From the NCBI RefSeq assembly GCF_014385005.1, contig NZ_JACRSZ010000004.1, positions 62,001 to 126,000 on the forward strand: a DNA stretch of 64,000 bases. The letters are read 5' to 3'. Positions 33,954 to 43,325 of the stretch are shown here, piece after piece. Position 1 is the first letter of the stretch. Every line of letters begins with the position of its first letter. The notes below the pieces were generated by a model. That model did not search any database. It was not told the DNA's origin and saw nothing but the letters and a program-made list of their open reading frames with translations. The translations under genes and the position numbers were made by a program. Source of the stretch: Jingyaoa shaoxingensis (lineage in GTDB: Bacteria; Bacillota; Clostridia; Lachnospirales; Lachnospiraceae).

Positions 33954-35459
33954 CTACCTCTTCTTCTTTCCATAGACCAGAAACATCGATGTCGGATTGT
34001 AAAATTCATCTTTTTCTTTATATAACCGATTGCTCAGCTCTGTATCCGCCTGCACATCTTCCATATCAAAATATTTCAGTGCCTGTACATCCCACGCAGG
34101 TCTCCGGCATTCGCTGATCGGCATCAGCTGCTTGATCGTCTCACACTCTTCCATCAGTTCGTTTCCAACCATATTGTGTACATGGCTCTTTGGAAGGGAA
34201 GAAGTGTCCGCAAAATTGTCTGCACCATAGTCCGCATCTGCATTGATCAGACAGCCACCCTTTTTCAGCACACGGATCCATTGCTCATAAGCACGGTCTG
34301 CATGTGGCAGTGTCCAGGTCAGATTCCTGGAAATCACCACATCAAAGCTTTCATCTGCAAATTCCGGATTCTCCGCATCCATGACCATAAAACGACAGCT
34401 TCCCTCTGCGATATCCTCACTGATTCCTTCTTCCAGTGCCAGGAACCTTGCTCTCTCTACCATGTCCGGAGTCAAATCCATACCTGTTACCTGATGACCT
34501 TCTTTTGCTAGCAGAATGCTGAAAAATCCGGCGCCACATCCGACATCCAGAATTTTCAGTGATTTGCCCGCCGGCAGAAACTTATGAATCTCATTCATCC
34601 ACCGTTCTGCCTGCACACTGTGCAGTTCTGCACGTTTATGTTTCATAAAGTCATCACTTCGCCTGCTCCAGTAACTGGTCACCCGTTTTTTGGTCTCTAT
34701 TTCCGGCTTCACTGCTTCGATCATAAACATCGGCGTAGAACCATAATTCAGTTTTTCTTCTTCGCTCCACACAGTTTTCCAGATTTCCTGATCAATGGCA
34801 ATATCCACAAATCCGATACTGCGCAGCACCTTGGCATCCCATACCGGTCGGTGGATGGCCGACAGCGGCATCTGCAGGGCAATCTGCTCCATGCGGTCAA
34901 TATCCGTACAGGTATAATGATCATCCAGAGCTGCATTTTCCACATTTTTACGATCAGCCTCGTAAGCCTCTCTCTTATCATCATCATACAGATAACCATA
35001 CCAGTTGGCATCAAAATTCAGGATCTTTCCGCCCGGCTTTAACACTCTCATCCACTCTGCATAAGCTCTTGCAGGTTCTTCCAGATTCCAGGTCAGGTTT
35101 CTGGATATAATAACATCAAAAGTCTCATTTTCAAAATCCAGATTCTGCGCATCCTCTCTCCAAAAACGGACACGATCCGCATATTTTCCCACATTTTCTT
35201 TTGCTTTCTCCAGCATGCCAGGGGTATAATCCGCCGCATCAATTTCATACCCTGCTTCAGACAGAATCGTCGGGAAGAATCCCGGACCTGTACCAATATC
35301 CAGAATCCGTAAGTCTTTCTTCTCTTTTTTCGGGAAATGTTCTGTCAACACCTCCAGCCATGCTGCCTTCTGCATTCCCGCAAGCTCCTTCTGGTTTACC
35401 TCAGAATATCCGTCTGTCCGAGTGGTCCAGTAGGACTCTATTTCCTGTAATAACTCCAT
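33954..35459 (-). CDS. Fused tandem class I SAM-dependent methyltransferase
   Basis: The 501-residue protein contains two complete and related Rossmann methyltransferase domains. The first has motif I ILDIGTGPGFFPTIL (about 50-64) and post-IV SRNLTWNLEEPARAYAEWMRVLKPGGKIL. The second has ILDVGCGAGFFSILL (about 300-315) and SRNLTWTLPHADRAYEQWIRVLKKGG. Each domain begins with SYWxxRxD. It arose by duplication and fusion; both SAM sites look intact. The substrate is unknown. Metal-chelate or tetrapyrrole-related targets are possible but unproven. AAGAGGT precedes the ATG at 35459, directly after a dispersed repeat. The longer frame to 35555 reads through that repeat. Confidence 0.85.
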   Translation of the reverse strand: MELLQEIESYWTTRTDGYSEVNQKELAGMQKAAWLEVLTEHFPKKEKKDLRILDIGTGPGFFPTILSEAGYEIDAADYTPGMLEKAKENVGKYADRVRFWREDAQNLDFENETFDVIISRNLTWNLEEPARAYAEWMRVLKPGGKILNFDANWYGYLYDDDKREAYEADRKNVENAALDDHYTCTDIDRMEQIALQMPLSAIHRPVWDAKVLRSIGFVDIAIDQEIWKTVWSEEEKLNYGSTPMFMIEAVKPEIETKKRVTSYWSRRSDDFMKHKRAELHSVQAERWMNEIHKFLPAGKSLKILDVGCGAGFFSILLAKEGHQVTGMDLTPDMVERARFLALEEGISEDIAEGSCRFMVMDAENPEFADESFDVVISRNLTWTLPHADRAYEQWIRVLKKGGCLINADADYGADNFADTSSLPKSHVHNMVGNELMEECETIKQLMPISECRRPAWDVQALKYFDMEDVQADTELSNRLYKEKDEFYNPTSMFLVYGKKKR

Positions 35460-35472
35460 ATCATACCTCTTT

Positions 35473-35500
35473 CGTATCTGTTCAGTACCTTCACAGTTAC
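35473..35500 (-). repeat. Dispersed hairpin repeat, short copy in front of the methyltransferase
   Basis: On the minus strand GTAACTGTGAAGGTACTGAACAGATACG is a collapsed form of the repeat at 18255-18306. Its right half is identical there and it is followed by AAAGAGGT, the ribosome site of the gene. Confidence 0.6.
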
Positions 35501-35679
35501 TCTCTTTCATTTTATTCCGCACCAGCCCAGACTTTTCGCTTCTGCACTGAGCCAACTTGTTAATATCTTATCAGAACCTGTATTCCCCCGCAAGCCCCGA
35601 TGGGGGATGCATTTTGTACACAAAAAATAACATTTTATGTTATACTTGATAGATAAAACACTGAAAACGAGGACCTATT

Positions 35680-37698
35680 ATGCTTGGAATTGGAATTGAT
35701 ACTGGTGGCACCTGCACGGATGCTATCGTTTATGATCTGGATACAAAAGAAATTCTCGGTGCAGGAAAAGCACTGACCACCAAATCTCATCTGGAGACAG
35801 GAATTGCCAATGCTCTGGATCGTCTGCCACAGGATCTGGTGCAAAAGGCAGAGTTTCTGGCTCTGTCTACCACACTGGCTACCAATGCCTGTGTGGAAAA
35901 CAGGGGAGCGCGCGCCAGGCTTCTGATGATCGGATTTGATACCAATATGATGGAGCACCTGAAGGAGATCTATGCTTCCTATGGCTTCGATGATCTGACT
36001 CAGTTCATCATCCTGGATGCCAAGGTGGAGAACCTCTTCCCGGATGCTTTTGATCCGGACTGGGATGACCTGCGTCAGAAAGCACCGCAATACTTTGCAG
36101 ACTGCGACAGTATCGGTATCGTGCAGAAGCATCCCCGCGCCAATGGCGGACGTTTTGAGCTGACTGCAAGGCAGATTCTGCAGGATACTCTGACCCTTCC
36201 GATTACCATTGCCTATGATATCTCCAATGAAGTAGATATTCTGAAAACCTGCGCCGGAACCATGTTAAATGCCAGGCTGATTCCGCTGATCTCTGAATTC
36301 ATGGGAGCGGTTCACCATGTCATGGAATCCCGGCACCTTCATATTCCTCTGTCGATCGTGCGCAGTGACGGCACACTGATGTCTGAAGAAATGGCCAAGA
36401 CTTACCCGGTAGAGACTCTGCTCTGCGGACCTGCTGCCAGTGTAGTGGGTGGAAGTGAACTTTCCCACACAGACAGCGGTATTATCGTCGATATGGGCGG
36501 AACCACCACGGATATTGCCCTGATTCATAAAAAAGAGCCGGTTCTGGCAAATGGCGGTATCCATATTGGCCAGTGGAAAACCATGGTACAGGGACTCTAT
36601 GTGGATACCTTTGGACTGGGTGGTGATACTGCTGTCCGCTTTAAAAATAATCAGCTATTTCTGGATACCGTCAGAGTGATTCCCATCTCTGTCCTGGCTT
36701 CCCAGTATGATGATGTACTTCCTGCGCTTCAGGAGCTGGCATCCAGACGCCGTCTCCATTCCCGCTGGATTCATGAATTCTATGTTCTGCAAAAGGACAT
36801 TTCTGATAAAACCGGATATACAGAGGACGAACAGCGTCTGTGTGCTTTCTTAAAGGAAAAACCGCTGATTACTCTGGATCTTGCTGAAAAGATGGGAAGG
36901 GATCCACATTTTCTGCCGGATTCCAGACTGGAACGTGACGGCATTCTGATGAAAAGCGGATTGACACCAACCGATATGATGGTTCTGAAAGGAGACTTCC
37001 GTCAGTATGATTCTTCCGCTGCCAGTGCCGCGCTGCAATGTCTGTGTGCGAATATCAGGGAAACACCTGAGCAGATCCCGGATCTGGTCTACGAACTGGT
37101 TATCCGCCGTATGTATGAAAATCTTGGACGCATTATCTTACAGCAACAATACCCGAAGCAGAAGTTCTTCTTCCAGAAAGACGCTTTGGCACCGATGCTG
37201 GGATGCTTTTATGAACAGGCTAAAGAGTCTGTCGATCACCCGGATATCGTTCTCGATAACGCACAGCTTACCCTGTCCACACCACTGCCACTGATCGGAG
37301 TAGGCGCACCGATCCATGTATTTCTGCCAAGAGTTGCCGTCCTGTTACATACCACTGCCATTGTACCGGAATACGCCGGTGTTGCCAATGCTCTGGGGGC
37401 TGCTGCCAGCCGAAAAGTTACCCACTGCGACCTGACTGTTAAGGCAGAATACGAAGGTGGTTCCTGCACCGGTTATACATTTTTTGATAATGGGGAGAAA
37501 TACATCTTTGAAGAACCGAAAGAAGCGGTTGCTTCCGGAAAAGAAGTGCTTACACGAACAATTAAAAAACGGGCACGTCTTCAGGGACTGGGAGATGCTC
37601 CTCATATAGAGATCACCATGGAAGAAAACCGGATCGGACATACGAAAGACGGACTGCTGACTGAGATCTTTCTCCACGCCACAGCAATCGAACTGTAA
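35680..37698 (+). CDS. Hydantoinase/oxoprolinase family protein (HyuA-like)
   Basis: The 672-residue protein starts MLGIGIDTGGTCTDAIVYD, the ASKHA phosphate-1 motif of HyuA proteins. It has TNACVENRGARARLLMIG in the N-terminal hydantoinase part and GIIVDMGGTTTDIALI (phosphate-2 motif, about 268-283) in the core. The family includes 5-oxoprolinase, N-methylhydantoinase and acetone carboxylase subunits. It is shorter than the 690-700 residues of HyuA and has no HyuB partner beside it. The gene stands alone between a hairpin-rich intergenic stretch and a terminator. The reaction cannot be told; ATP-dependent ring opening or activation is likely. Confidence 0.8.
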   Translation: MLGIGIDTGGTCTDAIVYDLDTKEILGAGKALTTKSHLETGIANALDRLPQDLVQKAEFLALSTTLATNACVENRGARARLLMIGFDTNMMEHLKEIYASYGFDDLTQFIILDAKVENLFPDAFDPDWDDLRQKAPQYFADCDSIGIVQKHPRANGGRFELTARQILQDTLTLPITIAYDISNEVDILKTCAGTMLNARLIPLISEFMGAVHHVMESRHLHIPLSIVRSDGTLMSEEMAKTYPVETLLCGPAASVVGGSELSHTDSGIIVDMGGTTTDIALIHKKEPVLANGGIHIGQWKTMVQGLYVDTFGLGGDTAVRFKNNQLFLDTVRVIPISVLASQYDDVLPALQELASRRRLHSRWIHEFYVLQKDISDKTGYTEDEQRLCAFLKEKPLITLDLAEKMGRDPHFLPDSRLERDGILMKSGLTPTDMMVLKGDFRQYDSSAASAALQCLCANIRETPEQIPDLVYELVIRRMYENLGRIILQQQYPKQKFFFQKDALAPMLGCFYEQAKESVDHPDIVLDNAQLTLSTPLPLIGVGAPIHVFLPRVAVLLHTTAIVPEYAGVANALGAAASRKVTHCDLTVKAEYEGGSCTGYTFFDNGEKYIFEEPKEAVASGKEVLTRTIKKRARLQGLGDAPHIEITMEENRIGHTKDGLLTEIFLHATAIEL

Positions 37699-37779
37699 CC
37701 ATACAAAAGCAGGACATCTTTCACTTCGGACAGTTCAAATTCAACATCCACTGGACGTTGTAAGTCGATCATTGACTGA

Positions 37780-37823
37780 AAAAGCGGCTGAACAGAGGTA
37801 GTTTTCTCCGTTCAGCCGCTTTT
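37780..37823. terminator. Strong bidirectional terminator
   Basis: AAAAGCGGCTGAAC (37780-37793) and GTTCAGCCGCTTTT (37810-37823) form a perfect 14-bp stem between the convergent hydantoinase and aldose-epimerase genes. Confidence 0.85.
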
Positions 37824-37840
37824 CTGTAATCAGATCTTTA

Positions 37841-38716
37841 TTAAATAATCTCTATACTCCAGTGATTCTCATATACCTTTCCTGCATCCAGACGAACCAG
37901 ATCTGACTGCTGTGCGAAGTCTTCCACTACGCCTGATCTGGACGGAAGAGAACTCCAAGGCTCCACACATACATATGGTGCGGCCATCTTTGGCATATGC
38001 CAGAAACCGAGATGATCATAATCCGGAAGCGTTATTTTTACTGCACGTTTTCCTTTATCGGAACGAATGGTAATGCATCGATCCATGTTTTTCAGCACAA
38101 TAGCGTCCTGATCAAACAGGTCATGATGCAGAGAAATTCTGCGATCCTCTTCCAGCTGATATAACGGATCCTGTCCGTTCAGATGACAGTCATCCGTAAA
38201 GCCGATACGATTTGGGTGTGCAGGACTGGAGAATTCCAGTACATAATCTTCAAACTGCAGTCCCTCTTCCAGCGGTACATTGAAACCAGGATGTCCTCCG
38301 ATTCCGAAGAACATTCTCTTACTGTCATGGTTTTCCACGCGGTTGGTAATGTGAAGCTCACTGCCTTCCAGACGGTAAGTAATAAAGTAAGAAAACTCAA
38401 ACGGGTACTGTGCTCTGGATTCTTCATTACTGTCATAACGGAATGTAATGCATTCTTCAGAAACACTGTCCACAGCCAGTTCACTGGTTTTGATAAATCC
38501 ATGAATCTTCATGTGATATTCTTTGCCATCCAGCGTATAAGTCTCATTGGTCAGTCTTGCAATATACGGGAACAGATTCGGGGCCTGTCCGTTCCAGACT
38601 GCCGGATCTCCCTGCCATAGATATTCGCATCCATCCAGAGTCTGAATGGAATGTAATTCTGCCCCATAAGAATTGATCTCTGTTTTTAACTTTTTATTTT
38701 TGATGGTGTAAATCAT
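37841..38716 (-). CDS. Aldose 1-epimerase family protein
   Basis: The 291-residue beta-sandwich protein starts MIYTIKNKKLKTEINSYGAELHSIQ. It has YLWQGDPAVWNGQAPNLFPYIARL and RMFFGIGGHPGFNVPL, with the histidine and charged residues used in mutarotation. The closing CVEPWSSLPSR is typical of the LacX-like branch. The enzyme interconverts alpha and beta anomers of hexoses. It is the last gene of a four-gene leftward cluster (flavin reductase, DegV, VOC protein, epimerase) with gaps of 10 to 25 bp. Confidence 0.88.
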   Translation of the reverse strand: MIYTIKNKKLKTEINSYGAELHSIQTLDGCEYLWQGDPAVWNGQAPNLFPYIARLTNETYTLDGKEYHMKIHGFIKTSELAVDSVSEECITFRYDSNEESRAQYPFEFSYFITYRLEGSELHITNRVENHDSKRMFFGIGGHPGFNVPLEEGLQFEDYVLEFSSPAHPNRIGFTDDCHLNGQDPLYQLEEDRRISLHHDLFDQDAIVLKNMDRCITIRSDKGKRAVKITLPDYDHLGFWHMPKMAAPYVCVEPWSSLPSRSGVVEDFAQQSDLVRLDAGKVYENHWSIEII

Positions 38717-38740
38717 GCTCTTAACCCTCCCATATCTCTT

Positions 38741-39136
38741 CTAGAGAATCTGGTCGATCTCTACTCTTTCTTTGTTCGGTCCTTCGATAATGAAGAAACG
38801 GATTCCTTTTGTCCAGAATGGAAGTGCCTCAATCTCATTGCTGACTACTTTGTAGCCTTTTTCCAGAGCCAGTTTATAAGCTGCATCGATATCGGTACAG
38901 TTAATTGCGAAATGGTCAATGGCTCCTGCATGCCCTACAGGGTTTGCTTCATCATAGCATTCCAATACCAGATTCTGGTATTTCAGGAAACAGACATGCT
39001 GTGGTCCTTCGCCAAACTCTGCCTGATGTACATTTTCAAATCCCAATTCTTCATAGAACTTGCAGGTTGCCGCCAGATCTCCTGCCGGAATTCCGATATG
39101 CTGTACTCCATCACAATAATCCATTAATTTTGCCAT
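38741..39136 (-). CDS. VOC-superfamily (glyoxalase-like) protein
   Basis: The 131-residue protein reads VQHIGIPAGDLAATCKFYEELGFENVHQAEFGEGPQ, the first beta-alpha-beta-beta-beta unit of the vicinal oxygen chelate fold with its metal-binding histidine. A second unit has AIDHFAINCTDIDAAYKLALEKGYK and ends FFIIEGPNKERVEIDQIL with the glutamate ligand. Members include glyoxalase I, ring-cleaving dioxygenases and resistance proteins. The substrate is unclear. It lies between DegV and the aldose epimerase with short gaps, suggesting cotranscription. Confidence 0.85.
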   Translation of the reverse strand: MAKLMDYCDGVQHIGIPAGDLAATCKFYEELGFENVHQAEFGEGPQHVCFLKYQNLVLECYDEANPVGHAGAIDHFAINCTDIDAAYKLALEKGYKVVSNEIEALPFWTKGIRFFIIEGPNKERVEIDQIL

Positions 39137-39157
39137 TTTCTTATCCTCCCGTTTTCA

Positions 39158-40006
39158 TTACTTTTCAATAAATAATACACCCAGTGTTCCCGGTCCGCAG
39201 TGGCTGGAGATCACTCCTCCTGCCCTGGTTACCAGAATCTCATCAAAAATACCAAGACCTTCCAGATAGGCCTTCACTTTTTCTATGATCTCCATGCTGC
39301 ATCCGGAATGCGTGATAAATACCCTCTCTTTTCGTGCTCCCGCCATCTGTGTATTCAAATCTTTTACATAATCCAGAATGGCTTTTGATAATTTTCCACG
39401 ATATTTTTTCGTACTCTTCATTTTACCGTTTTCTACTACAATCATCGGATGTAACTGCAGTGCGCTTCCGAACATGGCAGCCAGACCGCCGCATCTGCCG
39501 CCCCGGTACAGGTAAACCAGTGTATCCACCACAAAGCTTGCCCTTACCTTTGGCTTCAGTTCCTCGATCTCCTCCTGAATCTCTTCCGGCGTTTTTCCTG
39601 CCTGTGCCATCTCTGCGGCATGGACCACCAACAGACCGATTCCGGTGGACAGGCTTGCAGAATCGATAACTGTTACCAGATCTTCTGCTTCCAGCTCCCG
39701 TGCCGCCATCCGCATCACATTGGCTGATGTAGACATATCTTCCGAAATTGCAAAACAAACTACTGGTCTGTTCTGCTTCACATGCAGACCTATCACTTCT
39801 ATCGCCATGTCCAGTGCCGGTGCAGATGTCTTTGGTGTTGTATGGTGTTCATCTGACCATTCATAAATCTCATCCGGTGTAATATTGACACCGTCACAAT
39901 ATTCTCTGTCATCCAGGAGAATATGCAGCGGCAAAACTGATATATCATACCTTTCCAGCAATTCCGGTGACAGGTCACAGGTGCTGTCTGCAATGATCTT
40001 AACCAT
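39158..40006 (-). CDS. DegV family protein (fatty-acid-binding subunit type)
   Basis: The 282-residue protein starts VKIIADSTCDLSPELLERYDISVLPLHILLD. It has TSAPALDMAIEV, CFAISEDMSTSANVMRMAA and VVHAAEMAQAGKT, then HCGPGTLGVLFI at the end. This is the DegV/FakB fold, which binds a fatty acid in its cavity and presents it to the FakA kinase. A FakA-like C-terminal piece lies elsewhere in the window at 52002. The gene sits 10 bp downstream of the flavin reductase gene. Which lipid it binds cannot be told. Confidence 0.88.
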   Translation of the reverse strand: MVKIIADSTCDLSPELLERYDISVLPLHILLDDREYCDGVNITPDEIYEWSDEHHTTPKTSAPALDMAIEVIGLHVKQNRPVVCFAISEDMSTSANVMRMAARELEAEDLVTVIDSASLSTGIGLLVVHAAEMAQAGKTPEEIQEEIEELKPKVRASFVVDTLVYLYRGGRCGGLAAMFGSALQLHPMIVVENGKMKSTKKYRGKLSKAILDYVKDLNTQMAGARKERVFITHSGCSMEIIEKVKAYLEGLGIFDEILVTRAGGVISSHCGPGTLGVLFIEK

Positions 40007-40016
40007 AAAACCACTC

Positions 40017-40523
40017 CTATTCTTTTATCAGGACCTTTTCAACTTCTGCGATATACATGGTATGGTAATCCTTCTGCGGATACCATTTTTCTTCTGCTTT
40101 TTTGTCAATGAATTTCTCTGGCTTAATCTCATCGGCATACATCTTGCGGCATACCAGAATCACTTCCGCCTCTTCGAATGCTACTGTTCCGTCTGTAAAA
40201 TACGGTGTAAAACCGGCCTCTTTGATCTTGTCACGGTCTTTTCCGGACACGGTTCCGAACAGGTTCAGTGCCTTGCGGTATTCCTCTCCGTAAAAAGACA
40301 GGGTAAAAGTCCCTTCTCTGTCTACGAATTCTTTGGTATATCTCTGTGGACGGATATACGCGGTCACAGATGGTTTACCCCACATCACACCGGCACCGCC
40401 CCAGCTTGCTGTCATTGTATTGTAGCCACTCTCATTTCCCGCTGTAATCAGCATCCACTGTTTTCCAATTCTCTGAAATGGATTAAAATTCAGTTCTTCC
40501 GGTTTGATTTCTCGAAATGCCAT
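40017..40523 (-). CDS. Flavin reductase family protein
   Basis: The 168-residue protein starts MAFREIKPEELNFNPFQRIGKQWMLITAG. It has NTMTASWGGAGVMWGKPSVTAYIRPQRYTKEFV, the conserved FMN-binding core of the flavin reductase-like split-barrel family, and ends CRKMYADEIKPEKFIDK..WYPQKDYHTMYI. It probably uses FMN as cofactor and may reduce flavins or small molecules. AGGAGG precedes the ATG at 40523; the longer frame to 40559 is not needed. It is the first gene of a four-gene leftward set. Confidence 0.85.
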   Translation of the reverse strand: MAFREIKPEELNFNPFQRIGKQWMLITAGNESGYNTMTASWGGAGVMWGKPSVTAYIRPQRYTKEFVDREGTFTLSFYGEEYRKALNLFGTVSGKDRDKIKEAGFTPYFTDGTVAFEEAEVILVCRKMYADEIKPEKFIDKKAEEKWYPQKDYHTMYIAEVEKVLIKE

Positions 40524-40640
40524 ATTCGATTTCCTCCTGTCATTTTCTTCCATTATCATAGCACAGAACCGATCGAAGGGCTAGGGAGGAATTCGTTTGG
40601 AAAGCATTCTTTTAAGCAAAGCTTAACCCTGACAACACAA

Positions 40641-40667
40641 TGGTGCCTGGTTCATAACCAGGCACCA
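40641..40667. terminator. Palindromic hairpin upstream of the flavin reductase cluster and after the sugar operon
   Basis: TGGTGCCTGGTT and AACCAGGCACCA pair perfectly around CAT. It sits in the 200-bp gap after the last gene of the leftward sugar ABC operon. Without a long T run it may be a weak terminator. Confidence 0.5.
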
Positions 40668-40723
40668 ACTTTGTCTACAATCTGGCAACCGGAGCTTATC
40701 CTCCTGCTGTTCTAATAAATTAT

Positions 40724-41692
40724 TTAACGTTTTCCCCGTTTCTTTAACTGGTCAACTACAATTGCGATTACGATAACACATCCTGTAATCACCTGCATTA
40801 CAAATGCTCCAATACCGAACTGAGTACCAACATTGTCAATCAGTATAATCAGAATTGTTCCAAGTACAGTACCAAAAACAGATCCACAGCCTCCTGCCAG
40901 TGATGCACCTCCTAACACGCTTGCAGCAATTGCATTGGTTTCATACGCTTCGCCTGCGGTTGGGATTGCTGAATTGATACGTGCGCACAACAGAATACCG
41001 GCAATTCCATAAAGCAGTCCTGCAAAAGCATATGTGGAATAAATTGTTTTTCTGATGGATATACCATTCAGTTTTGCCACTTCTTCTCCTGAACCAAGTA
41101 CAAATAAGTTTCTTCCAAAGATCGTATATTTCAAAATCAGGAAACAGATTACTGCAATCACAAACCATACAATCGCAAGATTCGGAATAAATCCAACAGA
41201 AGCTGATGCAAATCCTGCAAAGGATTTGTTAATGCCCGCTACAGTACCACCATTGGAAATTACTTTGATCAAACCTCGAAGAATTGTCTGTGATCCAAGG
41301 GTTGCTACAAACGCCGGAACACGGAATTCATATACTAATGCTGCATTAAATACACCTGAAATAATCGCTACTAAAATACCAAGTAACAAAGACACCGGTA
41401 CACTTAATCCCCATTTTGCCTGAGACATTGCTACAATCAGGGTACTCATACCGACAATTGCTCCACAACTGATATCAATACCTGCTGTGATGATAACATA
41501 AGTTTCTGCAATGGAAATGATGCCGATAATTGCGCACTGTTTTAAAATATTTGTCAAATTATAGGCTGTCAGGAAGTTCTGCGTTCCAAGACTTGCCGCA
41601 ATAAAGATAATTGCAATGATTGCCACCATAGACACTTCGGTCTTCATAAGAATGGACATAATTTTATTCTTTTTCTGCTGTTCTGTATTCAT
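40724..41692 (-). CDS. rbsC: Ribose-type sugar ABC transporter permease
   Basis: The 322-residue membrane protein has eight to ten helices with the RbsC-family marks GQ..ILKQCAIIGIISIAETYVIITAGIDISCGAIVGMS and ASVLGGASLAGGCGSVFGTVLGT. It is the permease for the ATPase and binding protein encoded upstream. The ATG at 41692 has GAGGAGG upstream. The longer frame to 41731 overlaps the ATPase stop. The sugar taken up is inferred from the neighbouring ketose epimerase and kinase, so it is probably a ketose or pentose rather than ribose itself. Confidence 0.87.
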   Translation of the reverse strand: MNTEQQKKNKIMSILMKTEVSMVAIIAIIFIAASLGTQNFLTAYNLTNILKQCAIIGIISIAETYVIITAGIDISCGAIVGMSTLIVAMSQAKWGLSVPVSLLLGILVAIISGVFNAALVYEFRVPAFVATLGSQTILRGLIKVISNGGTVAGINKSFAGFASASVGFIPNLAIVWFVIAVICFLILKYTIFGRNLFVLGSGEEVAKLNGISIRKTIYSTYAFAGLLYGIAGILLCARINSAIPTAGEAYETNAIAASVLGGASLAGGCGSVFGTVLGTILIILIDNVGTQFGIGAFVMQVITGCVIVIAIVVDQLKKRGKR

Positions 41693-41723
41693 GATGAATA
41701 AACCTCCTCTGCTGCTTCTCTTG

Positions 41724-43235
41724 CTAATCAAAATTTACAGTTGACGCCAGTCTTAATACGTCTTCTTCCTGAAGAGAACGTAACTCCTGACTGTCAAGAC
41801 TTCCTGCCACATGCCCTTCTGACATGACAATCATCCGATCTGACAATCCCATTGCCTCTGGCAGATAGGACGATACAATGATGACACCTTTTCCCTGGGC
41901 AGTCAGTTTTTCGATAATCTTAAATATCTCGTCTTTCGCACCGACATCTACGCCAACGGTCGGTTCATCAAAGATCAGAATATCCGGATTTCTGCAAAGC
42001 AGTTTTGCTATAACTACTTTCTGCTGATTTCCACCTGAAAGATTATTTACAATCTGATTCACAGAAGGTGTTTTTACAGCCACTTTCTTTCGATATTCCT
42101 CGGCACGATCCGTTTCTTTTTTCAGATTAATAATTCCATTTTTACTGATCATATCGTAAGAATACATATTTGTATTCAGTTTTACACTTTGCTGAAGTGC
42201 CAGCCCATCTTTTCGTCTGTCTTCTGTCAGGAAACCTATACCTTTTAAAATTGCCTGTTTTGGACTGTTAATACTGACTTCTTCACCTTTTACAAATATC
42301 TTCCCCGAATGTATTTTATCTACACCAAAAATTGCCCGCATGACTTCACTTCGTCCAGCACCTACCAGACCGAAGAAGCCAAGAATCTCTCCTTCTCTGA
42401 GCGTAAAACTTACATCTGTAAATTTATCACCGCTTAAATGTTCCACACGAAGAAGCTCTTTTCCAGGCTTCTGGCGTTCAATATTATAAATGTCAACCAT
42501 GGATCTTCCAACCATCTTCGAAATCAAATAGTCCTTATCCACCTCTTTAATATCCTTCGTTTCCACATAGCTTCCATCTTTCATAATGGTTACGCTGTCA
42601 CAGATCTCCATAATTTCTTCCAGTCTGTGGGAAACATAGATTACGCTGACACCACTTTCTTTCAATTCTCTGATATATTTAAATAATGTTTCTACTTTAT
42701 CATTTTCCAGTAACGCTGTCGGTTCATCAAAAATAACCAATCTGATATTATCATTTACAGATATTTTACTGATGGTAATCATAGCCTGCATCGCTACCGG
42801 CAAGGATACTATGGTATCTCTTGGATTTACATTTAACTGGAACTTGTCAATAACCTTCTGGCTTTCTGTATACATGGTGTTCCAATCCACAAATTTTCCT
42901 TTTAATGGAACTCTTCCAAGGAAATAATTTTCTGCAATACTTAAGTTCTTTGCAATATTTACATTTTGATAATTGGCATGCATGCCATAATCTTTTGCTT
43001 CGATCGCATTTTTCGGACTCTTCCATGTCCCGTCTACATTGATTTCTACTTTTCCTTCAGTTGGAGATTCTACACCCATGATGCATTTAATCAATGTTGA
43101 TTTTCCTGCACCATTCTCACCTACGAGTGCCCTGACTTCCCCCTTTTTGATAGTTGTCGTAATTCCCTTTAAAGCTTGAACGCCAGGATAGGTTTTTACA
43201 ACATTTTCGATTTTTAACAGTACTTCCTGTTCCAT
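41724..43235 (-). CDS. rbsA: Sugar ABC transporter ATPase with two ABC domains (RbsA type)
   Basis: The 503-residue protein has a first domain with Walker A GENGAGKST near residue 38, signature-like LSVAMQAM.. (degenerate: LPVAMQAMITI) and FDEPTAL. The second domain has the usual reduced Walker A GLVGAGRSEV, the LSGGNQQK signature and FDEPTVGVD. The replaced first signature (no LSGGQ) is unusual. In this class the second site usually carries the intact signature. It energises uptake through the permease at 40724. The 90-bp gap to the binding-protein gene holds a strong hairpin. Confidence 0.88.
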   Translation of the reverse strand: MEQEVLLKIENVVKTYPGVQALKGITTTIKKGEVRALVGENGAGKSTLIKCIMGVESPTEGKVEINVDGTWKSPKNAIEAKDYGMHANYQNVNIAKNLSIAENYFLGRVPLKGKFVDWNTMYTESQKVIDKFQLNVNPRDTIVSLPVAMQAMITISKISVNDNIRLVIFDEPTALLENDKVETLFKYIRELKESGVSVIYVSHRLEEIMEICDSVTIMKDGSYVETKDIKEVDKDYLISKMVGRSMVDIYNIERQKPGKELLRVEHLSGDKFTDVSFTLREGEILGFFGLVGAGRSEVMRAIFGVDKIHSGKIFVKGEEVSINSPKQAILKGIGFLTEDRRKDGLALQQSVKLNTNMYSYDMISKNGIINLKKETDRAEEYRKKVAVKTPSVNQIVNNLSGGNQQKVVIAKLLCRNPDILIFDEPTVGVDVGAKDEIFKIIEKLTAQGKGVIIVSSYLPEAMGLSDRMIVMSEGHVAGSLDSQELRSLQEEDVLRLASTVNFD

Positions 43236-43272
43236 GCTATAACCTCCTACTGTCTTTGAGCTTACCTTTTAT

Positions 43273-43305
43273 GTGACTGGCGGAAATGATATTCCGCCAG
43301 CTCAC
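43273..43305 (-). promoter_or_regulatory. Intercistronic hairpin between sugar-binding protein and ATPase genes
   Basis: GTGA-CTGGCGGAA and TTCCGCCAG-CTCAC form an almost continuous stem around ATGATA. As in the nucleoside operon, it lies right after the binding-protein gene and would favour higher levels of that protein than of the membrane components. Confidence 0.5.
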
Positions 43306-43325
43306 ATCCTCACATAATATACATC

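Noticed and set aside
35540..35680. Promoter candidate for the hydantoinase gene
   Set aside because: A TATACT -10 box exists near 35641 but no convincing -35 box with proper spacing was found.
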